Source: an uncultured Paracoccaceae bacterium
GTDB lineage: Bacteria > Pseudomonadota > Alphaproteobacteria > Rhodobacterales > Rhodobacteraceae
NCBI GenBank assembly: GCA_947503935.1
Contig: CANNFR010000006.1
Span: 288,728 to 352,727 of the forward strand
Length of the DNA stretch: 64,000 nt
Direction of reading: 5' to 3'
Shown here piece after piece: positions 1-8,549 of this stretch. The notes under the pieces are model-generated. The model was not told the DNA's origin and made no database searches. It was given only the letters and a program-made list of their open reading frames with translations. The position numbers were made by a program, and so were the translations under genes. Numbering within the stretch: position 1 is the stretch's first letter; every line of letters begins with the position of its first letter.

Positions 1-2
1 GA

Positions 3-632
3 GAGCACACCGAGGATTTCCTCGCCGACCCCGAGACGCCCGCCAACTGGCGCTGTCATGGGCGGCCCAACGGCTGCATGGGCGATCTTTCGCCGCACAT
101 GGTCAATTGTGCGATGGCGCTGATGGGGCCGATCGCCGAGCTTTCGGCGCGCGTGGAAACGATCCATGCCGCGCGGGGTGGCGTGTTAGTGGACAACGAC
201 GACCACGGGCAGATGATGGTGCGCTTCGCCTCCGGCGCGATGGGGCATCTCTATTTCAGCCGCGCCGCCACAGGGCGCAAGATGGGCTATGCCTACGAAA
301 TCCACGGCACGAAAGGCGCGATCCGGTTCGATCAGGAGGATCAGAACGCCGTCCATCTCTACCGCGCCGAGGGGCCGGAGGCGACGCGCGGGTTTACCCG
401 GATCCTGGCCGGCCCGGCGCATCCCGATTACTTGGCTTTCTGCCAGGGGCCAGGGCATGGCACCGGCTATCAGGACCAGATCATCATCGAGGCGCGGGAT
501 TTCCTGCAGGCGATCCACACCGGTCAGCCGGTCTGGCCCACCTTCCGCGACGGTCTGGCCGCCGCGCGCGTCATCGACACAGCCTTCACCTCGGCCGAGG
601 ATGGCCGCTGGCATTCCGTTCCCGCAGCCTGA
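3..632 (+). CDS. Gfo/Idh/MocA family oxidoreductase, C-terminal part
   Basis: The reading frame is open from the left edge of the window, so the gene begins outside it; 209 codons are visible. The visible part corresponds to the C-terminal alpha/beta domain of NAD(P)-dependent dehydrogenases acting on sugars or cyclitols; the Rossmann domain is missing because of the window edge. A histidine-containing stretch (DLSPHMVNCAM, near codon 32) is typical of the substrate-facing part of this family. It lies 14 nt upstream of an isomerase gene and in one operon with a second Gfo/Idh/MocA gene, which suggests inositol or cyclitol oxidation. The exact substrate cannot be read from the sequence. Confidence 0.85.
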   Translation, partial: EHTEDFLADPETPANWRCHGRPNGCMGDLSPHMVNCAMALMGPIAELSARVETIHAARGGVLVDNDDHGQMMVRFASGAMGHLYFSRAATGRKMGYAYEIHGTKGAIRFDQEDQNAVHLYRAEGPEATRGFTRILAGPAHPDYLAFCQGPGHGTGYQDQIIIEARDFLQAIHTGQPVWPTFRDGLAAARVIDTAFTSAEDGRWHSVPAA

Positions 633-646
633 AAGGTCCCGCTTCC

Positions 647-1537
647 ATGACGATCCGCATCGGCAATGCCCCCTGTTCCTGGGGGGTCGAATTCGCCAAC
701 GACCCACGCAACCCGCCCTGGCAGGCGGTCCTGAAAGACTGTGCCGAGGCGGGCTATACCGGCATCGAGCTGGGGCCGGTGGGCTTCATGCCCGAGGACC
801 CTGCCGTGCTGGCCGAAGCTCTGGACGAGTACGGGCTTGAGCTGATCGGGGGCGTTGTGTTTCGGGCATTTCACGATCCCGATCAATGGGATGACGTGCT
901 GGACGGCGCGGTGCGGACCTGCAAGGCGCTGGTGGCGCATGGCGCGCAGCACCTTGTCCTGATCGACTCGATCTCGCCCCGGCGCGCGCCAACGGCGGGG
1001 CGGCCCGACGATGCCGAGCAGATGGGGCCCGAGGAGTGGGCGGCCTTCCGCGACCGGATCGCCCATGTGGCGAAGATGGGGGCCGAGGAGTACGGCCTGA
1101 CGGTCGGCATCCACGCCCATGCAGCGGGCTTCATGGATTTCGAGCCGGAGCTGGAGAGGCTTCTGGAGGACGTTCCAGAGGACATCCTTAAGATCTGCTT
1201 CGACACGGGCCATCACTCCTATGCGGGCTTTGATCCGGTGGTCTTCGTGCGGCGGCATATCGGGCGGATTTCCTATATGCATTTCAAGGATATCGACCCG
1301 AGCGTGAAGGCCGGCGCGATCGCCCGGGGCACCGGGTTTTACGAGGCCTGCGGGCAGGGCATCTTCTGCAATCTCGGCCAAGGCGATGTCGATTTTCCGG
1401 CGGTGCGGCAGATCCTGCTGGATTCCGGGTTCGAGGGCTGGTGCACGGTCGAGCAGGATTGCGATCCGACACTCGACGTGTCGCCTATCGACGATGCCCG
1501 GGCGAACCGTGATTACCTGCAAAGCATCGGGTTCTGA
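647..1537 (+). CDS. Sugar phosphate isomerase/epimerase (IolE/IolI-like TIM barrel)
   Basis: A 296-residue protein of the xylose-isomerase-like TIM-barrel superfamily, which includes inosose dehydratase (IolE) and inosose isomerase (IolI). It begins with an IGNAPCSWGV motif typical of IolE-like proteins. Metal-ligand type motifs are visible: GIELGP near residue 48, GIHAHAAGF near 152, CFDTGHHSY near 184 and HFKDI near 213. The ATG at 647 was chosen because the longer upstream reading runs through the preceding gene. It lies between two dehydrogenase genes, fitting a ketocyclitol intermediate. Dehydratase versus isomerase activity cannot be decided here. Confidence 0.85.
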   Translation: MTIRIGNAPCSWGVEFANDPRNPPWQAVLKDCAEAGYTGIELGPVGFMPEDPAVLAEALDEYGLELIGGVVFRAFHDPDQWDDVLDGAVRTCKALVAHGAQHLVLIDSISPRRAPTAGRPDDAEQMGPEEWAAFRDRIAHVAKMGAEEYGLTVGIHAHAAGFMDFEPELERLLEDVPEDILKICFDTGHHSYAGFDPVVFVRRHIGRISYMHFKDIDPSVKAGAIARGTGFYEACGQGIFCNLGQGDVDFPAVRQILLDSGFEGWCTVEQDCDPTLDVSPIDDARANRDYLQSIGF

Positions 1538-1549
1538 GGGAGTTAGGCT

Positions 1550-2680
1550 ATGAAGCTCAACTGGGGCATGATCGGTGGCGGCGAGGGCAGCCAGATCGGG
1601 CCTGCGCACCGTCTGGGGGCGCAGGCGGATGGGAATTTCTCCCTGGTGGCAGGGGTTTTGGATGTCGACGCCGAGAAGGGTCGTGCCTATGCGCAGCGGT
1701 TGGGTGTGGCGGCGAACCGCGCCTATGGCGACTGGCGCGAGATGCTGGAGGGGGAGCGGCGGCGCAAGGACCGGGTGGACCTTGTGACGGTGGCGACGCC
1801 GAACTCGACGCATTTCGAAATCACCAAGGCCTTCCTCGAAGCGGGCTTCCACGTTCTTTGCGAAAAGCCGATGACCATGACCGTCGAGGAGGGTGAGAAG
1901 ATCGTGCGCGTGGCCAAGGCCAGTGACCGGATCTGCGCCGTGAACTACTGCTACTCGGCCTATCCGATGGTCCGCGAGATGCGCCAGATCGTGGCCACCG
2001 GGCAGATTGGGCGCGTGCGGCTGGTGGTGACGAATTTCAGCCACGGCCACCATGGTGACACGACTGACGCAGACAATCCAAGGGTGCGGTGGCGCTACGA
2101 TCCGGCGATGGCGGGGATCTCGGGTCAGTTCGCGGATTGCGGCATCCATGCGCTGCACATGGCGAGTTTCATCGTTGGAGATCAGGTAGATAAAGTCTCG
2201 GCCGATTTCGCCTCGACGATTCCGTCGCGCGTGCTGGAAGACGACGCGATGGTGAATTTCCGCATGTCCCGCGGCACGGTGGGGCGACTCTGGACATCCT
2301 CGGTCGCCATTGGGCGCCAGCACGGTTTCGACATCCAGATCTTCGGCGAGACGGGCGGGCTCAGGTGGGCGTCCGAGCAGCCGAACCAAGTCTACTACAC
2401 GCCCGTGGGCGGGCGCACGCAGATCATGGAGAAAGGTGAGGCGGGGCTGAGCGACGAGGCGGCGCGTCTGTCCCGCGTGGCGATTGCGCATCCCGAGGGC
2501 TTCCCGCTGGCGGTGGCCAATATCTATGTCGATCTGGCCGCCGCGATCCGGGGCGAGGCGCAGGGTGCGCTGCCCACGGCCGAAGACGGGCTGCGGTCTA
2601 TGGCAGCGGTCTATGCGAGCGTGGAATCGGCGAAAGCCGGCGGCGCATGGACCGACGCGCGGCCGCCGATGTATCGCTAG
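1550..2680 (+). CDS. Gfo/Idh/MocA family oxidoreductase
   Basis: A complete 376-residue NAD(P)-dependent dehydrogenase. It has an N-terminal Rossmann motif (GMIGGGEGSQIG, residues about 5-16), the family signature CEKPMTMT near residue 105 (Lys shared by most members), and a C-terminal domain with DCGIHALHMASF near 198, where the histidine is a usual catalytic residue. It is 12 nt downstream of the isomerase gene, so it is probably cotranscribed. Context suggests inositol or a related cyclitol as substrate. It is a diverged paralogue of the truncated gene at the left edge, not a copy. Confidence 0.9.
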   Translation: MKLNWGMIGGGEGSQIGPAHRLGAQADGNFSLVAGVLDVDAEKGRAYAQRLGVAANRAYGDWREMLEGERRRKDRVDLVTVATPNSTHFEITKAFLEAGFHVLCEKPMTMTVEEGEKIVRVAKASDRICAVNYCYSAYPMVREMRQIVATGQIGRVRLVVTNFSHGHHGDTTDADNPRVRWRYDPAMAGISGQFADCGIHALHMASFIVGDQVDKVSADFASTIPSRVLEDDAMVNFRMSRGTVGRLWTSSVAIGRQHGFDIQIFGETGGLRWASEQPNQVYYTPVGGRTQIMEKGEAGLSDEAARLSRVAIAHPEGFPLAVANIYVDLAAAIRGEAQGALPTAEDGLRSMAAVYASVESAKAGGAWTDARPPMYR

Positions 2681-2743
2681 AACGCGGGACAGCGGTTCGC
2701 AGATCTGGCGGGCGTAGCTTTCGTCACGCAGGCCCGCCCGGCA

Positions 2744-3160
2744 TCATCGAACCAGGCGAAGCGTCCCACGTTCGATCACCCGGCACGGGAACAGCCGTGT
2801 CTCGGGGTGCCGATCGGGTTTCTCGATGGTTCCGATCACCAGGTCGATCGACGCGTCGATAATCTCGGCGATCGGCTGGCGGATCGTGGTCAGGTCGAAA
2901 TTCTGCCAGCGCGCCATCTCGATGTCGTTGAGCCCGATGATCCCGATATCCTCGGGACAGCGGAGGCCCCCCAATCGCGGACAGCGCGCCGATCGACAGA
3001 ACGTCTTCCCCGCAGAGATACGCCTCGGTCGGGGCGGTCATCAGAAGCCTGGTCATCTCAACCCGGCCCGCGTCGAAGGAATAGGCGCTTGCGTAGCTGA
3101 TCGAGACCTCGATCTCGGGGTGTTCGCGCAGCACGGGAATAACTCCAAATCCACAGGCGT
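2744..3160 (-). pseudogene. Decayed LacI-family regulator, C-terminal remnant
   Basis: Only about the last 135 residues of a LacI-type ligand-binding domain remain. They align readily by eye with the intact LacI protein at 4406-5407: AYSFDAGR, DVLSIGALSAI, IGIIGLNDIEMA, LTTIRQP and LFPCRVIER all have counterparts there. The reading frame changes at a run of six C (2967-2972): residues up to LSIGALSAI are in one frame and the rest in another. The DNA-binding domain is absent. It is a paralogue rather than a recent copy, since many residues differ. The 5' break at about 3150 coincides with the start of the lectin-like gene pair. Confidence 0.8.
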
Positions 3161-3235
3161 AACCCCAACGCAGGGCTGGCACGGAGTCAGCGCTTGCGAC
3201 ACCAGAAACACATTGGAAAAGCGGAGACGTTCAAA

Positions 3236-3487
3236 ATGACTATTCAAACAATTGCCATCGGCGGTGATCATGGCAGCGATTTCGACATTCAAGCGGTGCG
3301 TTCTATCGGGTTTCGGACCTCTGAAATGGTGGAGGCCGTCTTGCTCAACGGGACGCGTTATGGCGACCTGCAGGGCAAGGAGACCCTCGTGCTCGACATG
3401 CAGCAAGACGAGTACATCAACAAGCTGGTCGTCTACGAAAGCCACGACGACAAAAAGAACGAAACCGGATCCGCGGGTTTGAAATGA
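3236..3487 (+). CDS. Jacalin-like lectin domain, N-terminal half of a split gene
   Basis: Starts at ATG 3236, 8 nt after GGAGA (3223-3227), giving 83 residues. The pattern IGGDHGSDFD, then V..I.F.TSEMVEAVLLNGTRYGD and then YINKLVVYESHDD follows the jacalin-type beta-prism lectin layout (GG..G..FD, inward-facing hydrophobics, G..YG). The domain is cut short: the expected third sheet, with a TTSFGR-like strand, is found in the next gene in the -1 frame. The stop (TGA) overlaps the next ATG as ATGA. It is probably one gene broken by a 1-nt deletion, or less likely a coupled or frameshifted pair. The family call is by eye. Confidence 0.6.
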   Translation: MTIQTIAIGGDHGSDFDIQAVRSIGFRTSEMVEAVLLNGTRYGDLQGKETLVLDMQQDEYINKLVVYESHDDKKNETGSAGLK

Positions 3488-4149
3488 CCACGAGTTTCGG
3501 CCGGAAACTCAAGGGAGGTACGCTGAGAGGGCCAAGCAAAACTCTGAACGGCGTCCGCATCCTTGGCCTGGGTGGAAATGTCGGTCATATGGTTTTCAAG
3601 TTGCGGGCCCGCTGCATCGCGGACTATCAGGAATCCGCCTTGATTGAGACTGGTGCGATTGCTGTCATCAGCGTCATCCCGCAAGGTCAAACCTTCGAGA
3701 GCTTCGAGTCGAGCAGGGTGTCGAAGATGGAAGCCTCGCGCCTTTTCATCGAAACCGTGACCAGCATTTCGCAGACAAGTGAAAGCAGCGCTGCGGTGGG
3801 AGAGTTCACGGCCAAAGCCAGCACGACCTTCGGCCTGAGTGTGACCACCCAAAACGAGTTCAGCCAGCAGGTTGAAACAGAAACAGTCAACAGCCAACGC
3901 ATGACATATGCGCCCCCGGCGGGTCATGTGGGGCTTGAGGTTGTGCGCATGGATGTCTTCCGGGCCAGCGATGGGACGGTCTGGTTTTTCCCGACCTCCG
4001 AGCCGTCGATCGTCTCGGCCTCCGTTTCTGGCGAAGCCGTGATCAAGGAAGACCTCTACGACATGACGGGTGTCTTGCCGCTGCACCTGCCCTACATGAC
4101 AGACCAGTGCTATGGCTATGAGCGCTTTTTGAAACTAGAGTCAGCATAA
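3484..4149 (+). CDS. Lectin C-terminal strand plus aerolysin/ETX-MTX2-like beta domain
   Basis: 221 residues. The first ~45 (TTSFGRKLKGGT ... GNVGHMVFKL) look like the last sheet of the jacalin domain begun in the previous gene. The rest is rich in alternating Ser/Thr (residues about 85-150: SISQTSES, KASTTFGLSVTTQNEFSQQVETETVNSQ), then a proline-containing strand (YAPPAGHVGLEVVRMDVF). That is the layout of the membrane-insertion region of aerolysin/ETX-MTX2 beta-pore formers. No signal peptide and no clear ribosome-binding site precede the ATG. Function unproven; the pore-former assignment is inference from pattern. Confidence 0.5.
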   Translation: MTTSFGRKLKGGTLRGPSKTLNGVRILGLGGNVGHMVFKLRARCIADYQESALIETGAIAVISVIPQGQTFESFESSRVSKMEASRLFIETVTSISQTSESSAAVGEFTAKASTTFGLSVTTQNEFSQQVETETVNSQRMTYAPPAGHVGLEVVRMDVFRASDGTVWFFPTSEPSIVSASVSGEAVIKEDLYDMTGVLPLHLPYMTDQCYGYERFLKLESA

Positions 4150-4176
4150 CCTGCATCTCCGTCCGACGGAAGAAGG

Positions 4177-4195
4177 CCCCCTTCGAGAAAGGGGG
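4177..4195 (+). terminator. Hairpin after the lectin-like gene
   Basis: A perfect 7-bp stem (CCCCCTT / AAGGGGG) with a 5-nt loop lies 28 nt after the stop codon. There is no long T run (only TCTGACTTT follows), so termination efficiency is uncertain. The following 200 nt up to the LacI gene hold no recognisable gene. Confidence 0.5.
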
Positions 4196-4405
4196 TCTGA
4201 CTTTGTCCGAAGCGGAGCATATGGCCCTTCGGTTGCGCCAGAATGATAGGTGCTAATAGCAGGCCAGGTCTGCCTGATGCTTCTGACAGGTATTCAACGG
4301 CGTTTCTCTGGGGTGGCCCTAGGTTTGCATTTCTGCCGCAATCCCCATGCTGCGAGGCTACGCCAACCATGCTCGAGCCGTTCCGCAATGGGCCTGAAAC
4401 AACGA

Positions 4406-5407
4406 TCAGCCCATCGGTCTCAAGGTGGCCCGCTCGATGATCTGGCAGGGGAAGAGGCGGGCTTCGGTGTGACGGTCGGGGTGGTTGACGGTGGCGATGG
4501 CTAGTTCGATGGACGAGTTGATGATCTCGGGGATCGGCTGGCGGATGGTGGTCAGGCCAATGTTCTGCCAGCTGGCCATCTCCATATCGTTCAGACCGAT
4601 CAGGCCGATATCGCCCGGCACCGACAGCCCGGCCTCGCGAATGGCGCTGAGCGCGCCGATGGACAGGACGTCATCACCGCAGAAATAGGCCTCTGCCGCA
4701 GCGTCCTCTGACAGCAGGCGCTGCATCTCGGCGCGCCCGGCGTCAAAGGAATAGGCCGCCGCAAAGCTGGTCGTGATCGTCACGTTCGGATGGGGGGACA
4801 ATTCGCCCATGAAGCCCGCATGCCGGTCCTGGGTCGAGGTCGCGCTTTCCGGGCCGCCCAGAAACGCGACATTGCGATAGCCGCGCGCCAAGAGGGCCCG
4901 CGCCGCCATGCGCCCGCATTCAACGTTGTCGATGCCCACCACATGCACCTCGGGCGCGCTGGACCAGCGGCCGAAGGAATGCACGACCGGCATGTCCGCA
5001 TCCTTGAACGCCTTGGCAAAGCTGGGGGGCAGGGTGGACGAGGCCACGATCACCCCATCGACCGAATATTGCCGCAGCATCCGAACCGAATTCTCAGGAT
5101 CGGTTTCATCGCTGAGATTGACAAGGAGCGGCCTGAGGCCGCGGTCCTGCAAACCGCGCGTGAAGAGGTCGAACACTTCGAGGAACAGCGGGTTGTGGAA
5201 GTTGTTGGACACCAGTCCGATCAGTTTGGTCCGCCCCGTCGTGAGCGAAGAGGCAAGCGCGTTCGGGCTATAGCCGAGTTCGTCCGCGGCCTTTTGTACC
5301 TTGGCCCGTGTCTTGTCCGAGACGGAGGCGCCTTCGGTGAAGGTGCGCGATACTGCCGAACGCGACACGCCCGCACGTTTCGCCACATCCTTGAGAGTTA
5401 CCGCCAT
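4406..5407 (-). CDS. LacI-family transcriptional regulator
   Basis: A 333-residue repressor-type protein. Residues 3-50 form the LacI helix-turn-helix and hinge (TLKDVAKRAGVSRSAVSRTF, then LGYSPNALASSL), followed by a periplasmic-binding-like effector domain (LIGLVSNNFHNPLF; DIGLIGLNDMEMASW near residue 275). It is transcribed divergently from the ABC transporter genes, with a perfect operator-like palindrome between. It probably senses the transported sugar or cyclitol and controls uptake and catabolism. A decayed paralogue lies at 2744-3160. Confidence 0.93.
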   Translation of the reverse strand: MAVTLKDVAKRAGVSRSAVSRTFTEGASVSDKTRAKVQKAADELGYSPNALASSLTTGRTKLIGLVSNNFHNPLFLEVFDLFTRGLQDRGLRPLLVNLSDETDPENSVRMLRQYSVDGVIVASSTLPPSFAKAFKDADMPVVHSFGRWSSAPEVHVVGIDNVECGRMAARALLARGYRNVAFLGGPESATSTQDRHAGFMGELSPHPNVTITTSFAAAYSFDAGRAEMQRLLSEDAAAEAYFCGDDVLSIGALSAIREAGLSVPGDIGLIGLNDMEMASWQNIGLTTIRQPIPEIINSSIELAIATVNHPDRHTEARLFPCQIIERATLRPMG

Positions 5408-5490
5408 CGTCCGTCATCCATGTCCCTGGTCTTCCCGCTGCGCTTATACACCGCCGTCGCTGTGGTGAAAGCTTCTGGCAATCGATCAGG

Positions 5491-5510
5491 TTTTGCAACC
5501 GGTTGCAAAA
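5491..5510. promoter_or_regulatory. LacI-family operator palindrome
   Basis: A perfect 20-bp palindrome, TTTTGCAACCGGTTGCAAAA, with a central CG typical of LacI-family operators. It lies 78 nt upstream of the binding-protein start and 84 nt from the divergent LacI start, so one repressor dimer could control both directions. Confidence 0.8.
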
Positions 5511-5587
5511 TGTATGTTTCGCGGCTAGGCTTCACCAGAGGCGGTGGGAGGCATACCGAACACGCCCGAAGCAAATGGGAGGACGAT

Positions 5588-6535
5588 ATGAACGGTTTCT
5601 TCAAGACCATGGCCGTCACCGCGGTGGCTGCCGCGGCGCTTCTTGGCGGCACGGCGGCGCAGGCCGACGGTGAGCGCTACGTGCTGGTCAGCCACGCGCC
5701 CGACAGCGACAGCTGGTGGAACACGATCAAGAACGCGCTGGCGCTGGCCGGCGAGCAGATGGATGTCGAGGTCGAGTACCGCAACCCGCCCACCGGCGAC
5801 CTCGCCGACATGGCGCGCATCATCGAGCAGGCCGCGGCGAGCGGCCCCGACGGCATCATCACTACGCTGGCCGACCCCGACGTTCTGTCCGGTCCGATCC
5901 GCGCGGCAGTCGATGCCGGCATTGACGTCATCATCATGAATTCCGGCACGCCCGAGCAGGCGCGCGAGATCGGCGCTCTGATGTATGTGGGCCAGCCGGA
6001 ATACGACGCCGGCTTCGCCGCCGGCCAGCGCGCCGCCGGTGATGGCGTAGGCTCGTTCCTCTGCGTGAACCACTACATCAACTCGCCGTCCTCGACGCAG
6101 CGCTGCCAGGGCTTCGCCGACGGGCTTGGGGTGGAACTGGGGAACCAGATGATCGATTCCGGCCAGGACCCGGCGGAAATCCAGAACCGGGTCATGGCCT
6201 ACCTGAATGCCAATCCGGACACGGACGCGGTTCTGACGCTTGGCCCGACCTCGGCCGATCCTACGATCCTCGCCTTGGACCAGATGGGCCTCGCGGGCGA
6301 CATCTATTTCGGCACGTTCGACCTGGGCGGAGACATCGTGGACGCGATCCGCGACGGCGTTATCGAATGGGGCATTGACCAGCAGCCCTTCCTGCAGGCC
6401 TACCTGCCGGTCGTGGTGCTGACCAACTACCATCGCTACGGCGTGCTGCCGGGCAACAACATCAACTCGGGCCCCGGCTTCGTGACCGCCGACGCCCTCG
6501 ACCTGGTGTCGCAGCTGGCCGGCGAATACCGCTGA
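5588..6535 (+). CDS. Sugar/cyclitol ABC transporter substrate-binding protein
   Basis: 315 residues with a Sec signal peptide (NGFFKTMAVTAVAAAALLGG, cleavage probably after TAAQA at about residue 26). It is a type I periplasmic binding protein fold as in ribose/inositol transporters: YVLVSHAPDSDSWW, then DVIIMNSGTP and YVGQPEYDAGFAAG. ATG 5588 follows a strong GGGAGGA site. It is the first gene of the SBP - permease - ATPase - dioxygenase - iolB series and lies just behind the LacI operator. Inositol is the likely ligand by context only. Confidence 0.9.
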   Translation: MNGFFKTMAVTAVAAAALLGGTAAQADGERYVLVSHAPDSDSWWNTIKNALALAGEQMDVEVEYRNPPTGDLADMARIIEQAAASGPDGIITTLADPDVLSGPIRAAVDAGIDVIIMNSGTPEQAREIGALMYVGQPEYDAGFAAGQRAAGDGVGSFLCVNHYINSPSSTQRCQGFADGLGVELGNQMIDSGQDPAEIQNRVMAYLNANPDTDAVLTLGPTSADPTILALDQMGLAGDIYFGTFDLGGDIVDAIRDGVIEWGIDQQPFLQAYLPVVVLTNYHRYGVLPGNNINSGPGFVTADALDLVSQLAGEYR

Positions 6536-6548
6536 CCGCTTGATGTTC

Positions 6549-6578
6549 GGGGGCGGGCGTCGTGTGATGCCCGCCCCC
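6549..6578 (+). terminator. Intercistronic hairpin between SBP and permease genes
   Basis: A perfect 10-bp GC-only stem (GGGGGCGGGC / GCCCGCCCCC) with a 10-nt loop, followed by TTCTGTC. Such hairpins after binding-protein genes often protect the upstream mRNA or partly terminate transcription, raising SBP over permease levels. That role is inferred. Confidence 0.6.
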
Positions 6579-6605
6579 TTCTGTCACTGCAGGGAGGGTC
6601 AGGCC

Positions 6606-7739
6606 ATGGCCGAGAGCGGGCAAGGGGCGGCAACTGCCCTGGCGAAAGACGAACGCGTCAAGGAAATCTCGGGGCTGCGCAAGGCGCTGATCCGGCCTGA
6701 ATTGGGCGCCATCGTCGGTACCATCGCCGTTTTCGTGTTCTTTGTCGCCTTCGCCGGCGACAGCGGCATGTTCAACGCGCAGGGCGTGCTGAACTGGTCG
6801 ATCGTCTCGGCGCAGTTCATGATCATCGCCGTCGGCGCCTGCATGCTGATGATCGCGGGCGAATTCGACCTCTCCGTCGGCTCGATGATCGGCTTCGCGG
6901 GGATGTCCATCGCCATCATTTCGGTCACGCTGCAATGGCCGGTCTGGATCGCGATCCTGCTGACTCTCGCGCTCTGCGTCGCGATCGGCGCGCTGAATGG
7001 CTTCATCGTCGTGCGCACGGGACTGCCGAGCTTCATCGTGACGCTGGCCTTCCTGTTCATCCTGCGCGGCTTCACCATCTTCTTTCCACAGCTCATCGAG
7101 CGGCAGACGATCATCGGCGGCATCGACGACGCGGCCGAGGGCGACTGGCTGGCGCCGGTCTTCGGCGGCAAGATCGGGGGCTGGATCTTCGACTGGTTGG
7201 CCGAGATGGAGATGATCGCGGTCTTCGAGCGCGGCACGCGGGAGGGCGAGCCGATCGTTAACGGCATCCCGATGCTCATCGTCTGGGCCCTAGTGCTGGT
7301 GGCAGTCGCGCATGTGGTCCTGACCCGCACACAGTTCGGCAACTGGGTCTTCGCCTCGGGCGGCGATGCGCAGGCCGCGCGCTATGTCGGCGTGCCGGTG
7401 AACCGGGTCAAGATCCTGATGTTCATGTTCACCGCCTTCTGCGCCTTCGTCTTCGCCACCTGCCAGGTGATGGAGTTCGGCTCGGCCGGGGCGGATCGCG
7501 GCCTTCTGAAGGAGTTCGAGGCGATCATCGCCGTGGTCATCGGCGGTGCGCTCCTGACGGGCGGCTACGGCTCGGTCATCGGGGCGGCGCTGGGAGCGCT
7601 GATCTTCGGCGTGGTGCAGCAGGGCCTGTTCTTTGCCGGGGTGGAGTCGAGCCTCTTCCGGGTGTTCCTGGGTGTCATCCTGCTCTTCGCGGTGATCCTG
7701 AACACATATATCCGCCGTATCATTACCGGGGAGAGGTGA
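6606..7739 (+). CDS. Sugar/cyclitol ABC transporter permease (CUT2 type)
   Basis: 377 residues with about nine to ten hydrophobic segments of the BPD_transp_2 (RbsC-like) family. Visible signatures include [13 protein letters not shown] near residue 82, [11 protein letters not shown] near 139 and [21 protein letters not shown] near 313. ATG 6606 is preferred to an upstream in-frame ATG because a GGGAGG site precedes it and the upstream one lies inside the hairpin region. The next gene starts 1 nt after the stop. It forms the membrane channel with the ATPase at 7741-8532. Confidence 0.92.
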   Translation: MAESGQGAATALAKDERVKEISGLRKALIRPELGAIVGTIAVFVFFVAFAGDSGMFNAQGVLNWSIVSAQFMIIAVGACMLMIAGEFDLSVGSMIGFAGMSIAIISVTLQWPVWIAILLTLALCVAIGALNGFIVVRTGLPSFIVTLAFLFILRGFTIFFPQLIERQTIIGGIDDAAEGDWLAPVFGGKIGGWIFDWLAEMEMIAVFERGTREGEPIVNGIPMLIVWALVLVAVAHVVLTRTQFGNWVFASGGDAQAARYVGVPVNRVKILMFMFTAFCAFVFATCQVMEFGSAGADRGLLKEFEAIIAVVIGGALLTGGYGSVIGAALGALIFGVVQQGLFFAGVESSLFRVFLGVILLFAVILNTYIRRIITGER

Positions 7740-7740
7740 G

Positions 7741-8532
7741 ATGAGCGGTTTCGACCACGATCCCATCGTCGAGATGAAGGACATCGCAAAGCATTTCGGG
7801 CCGGTCATCGCCTTAAACGGTGTCAGCTTCGATGTGCGGCCTGGCGAATGCCACTGCCTTCTGGGCGACAACGGCGCGGGCAAGTCGACCTTCATCAAGA
7901 CCATGTCGGGCGTGCACAAGCCGACCCGAGGCGAGATCCTGTTCGAGGGCTGCCAGATGAACTTCGACAGCCCGCGGGACGCCATGGAGGCGGGCATCGC
8001 CACGGTCTACCAGGACCTCGCGATGATCCCGCTGATGAGCGTGACGCGGAACTTCTGGATGGGCCGCGAGCCGGTCAGAAAGATCGGGCCGATGAAGTTC
8101 ATGGACTTCGCCAAGGCCAACCAGACGACGATGGACGAGATGCGCAAGATGGGCATCAACCTCCGCTCGCCGGACCAGGCCGTGGGCACGCTTTCGGGCG
8201 GCGAGCGACAGACGGTTGCTATTGCGCGGGCGGTCTATTTCGGCGCCAAGGTGCTGATCCTCGACGAACCGACCTCGGCCCTCGGCGTCCGGCAGACGGC
8301 CAATGTGCTCGCCACGATCGACAAGGTGCGCAAGACCGGCATCGGCATCGTTTTCATCACCCACAACGTGCGTCACGCGCTGGCCGTGGGCGACCGGTTC
8401 ACGGTGCTGAACCGCGGCAAGACGCTCGGCACTGCGCAGCGCGGGCAGATCACCCCCGAAGAGCTTCAGGACATGATGGCAGGCGGGCAGGAGATGGTCG
8501 CGCTGGAAGGCTCGCTCGGCGGGACGGTGTGA
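7741..8532 (+). CDS. Sugar/cyclitol ABC transporter ATP-binding protein, single-domain
   Basis: 263 residues, one nucleotide-binding domain. Walker [10 protein letters not shown] is at 42-50, the Q-loop near 91, LSGGE signature at 151-155, Walker B VLILDEP at 171-177 and the switch His at 208. Most CUT2 ATPases carry two fused domains of about 500 residues in total; this one is the short form seen in some alphaproteobacterial sugar transporters, and would work as a homodimer. It starts 1 nt after the permease stop. Confidence 0.92.
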   Translation: MSGFDHDPIVEMKDIAKHFGPVIALNGVSFDVRPGECHCLLGDNGAGKSTFIKTMSGVHKPTRGEILFEGCQMNFDSPRDAMEAGIATVYQDLAMIPLMSVTRNFWMGREPVRKIGPMKFMDFAKANQTTMDEMRKMGINLRSPDQAVGTLSGGERQTVAIARAVYFGAKVLILDEPTSALGVRQTANVLATIDKVRKTGIGIVFITHNVRHALAVGDRFTVLNRGKTLGTAQRGQITPEELQDMMAGGQEMVALEGSLGGTV

Positions 8533-8549
8533 CCGATAGGGAGGCCAGC

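Noticed and set aside
524..2491. 655-codon open frame on the minus strand
   Set aside because: It is the antisense shadow of three plus-strand genes with clear family motifs; its translation is low-complexity His/Arg-rich and matches nothing.
7848..8549. N-terminal extension of the PhyH gene
   Set aside because: The extension lies in another frame of the ABC ATPase gene and is Arg/Gly-rich; ATG 8550 has a good ribosome-binding site.
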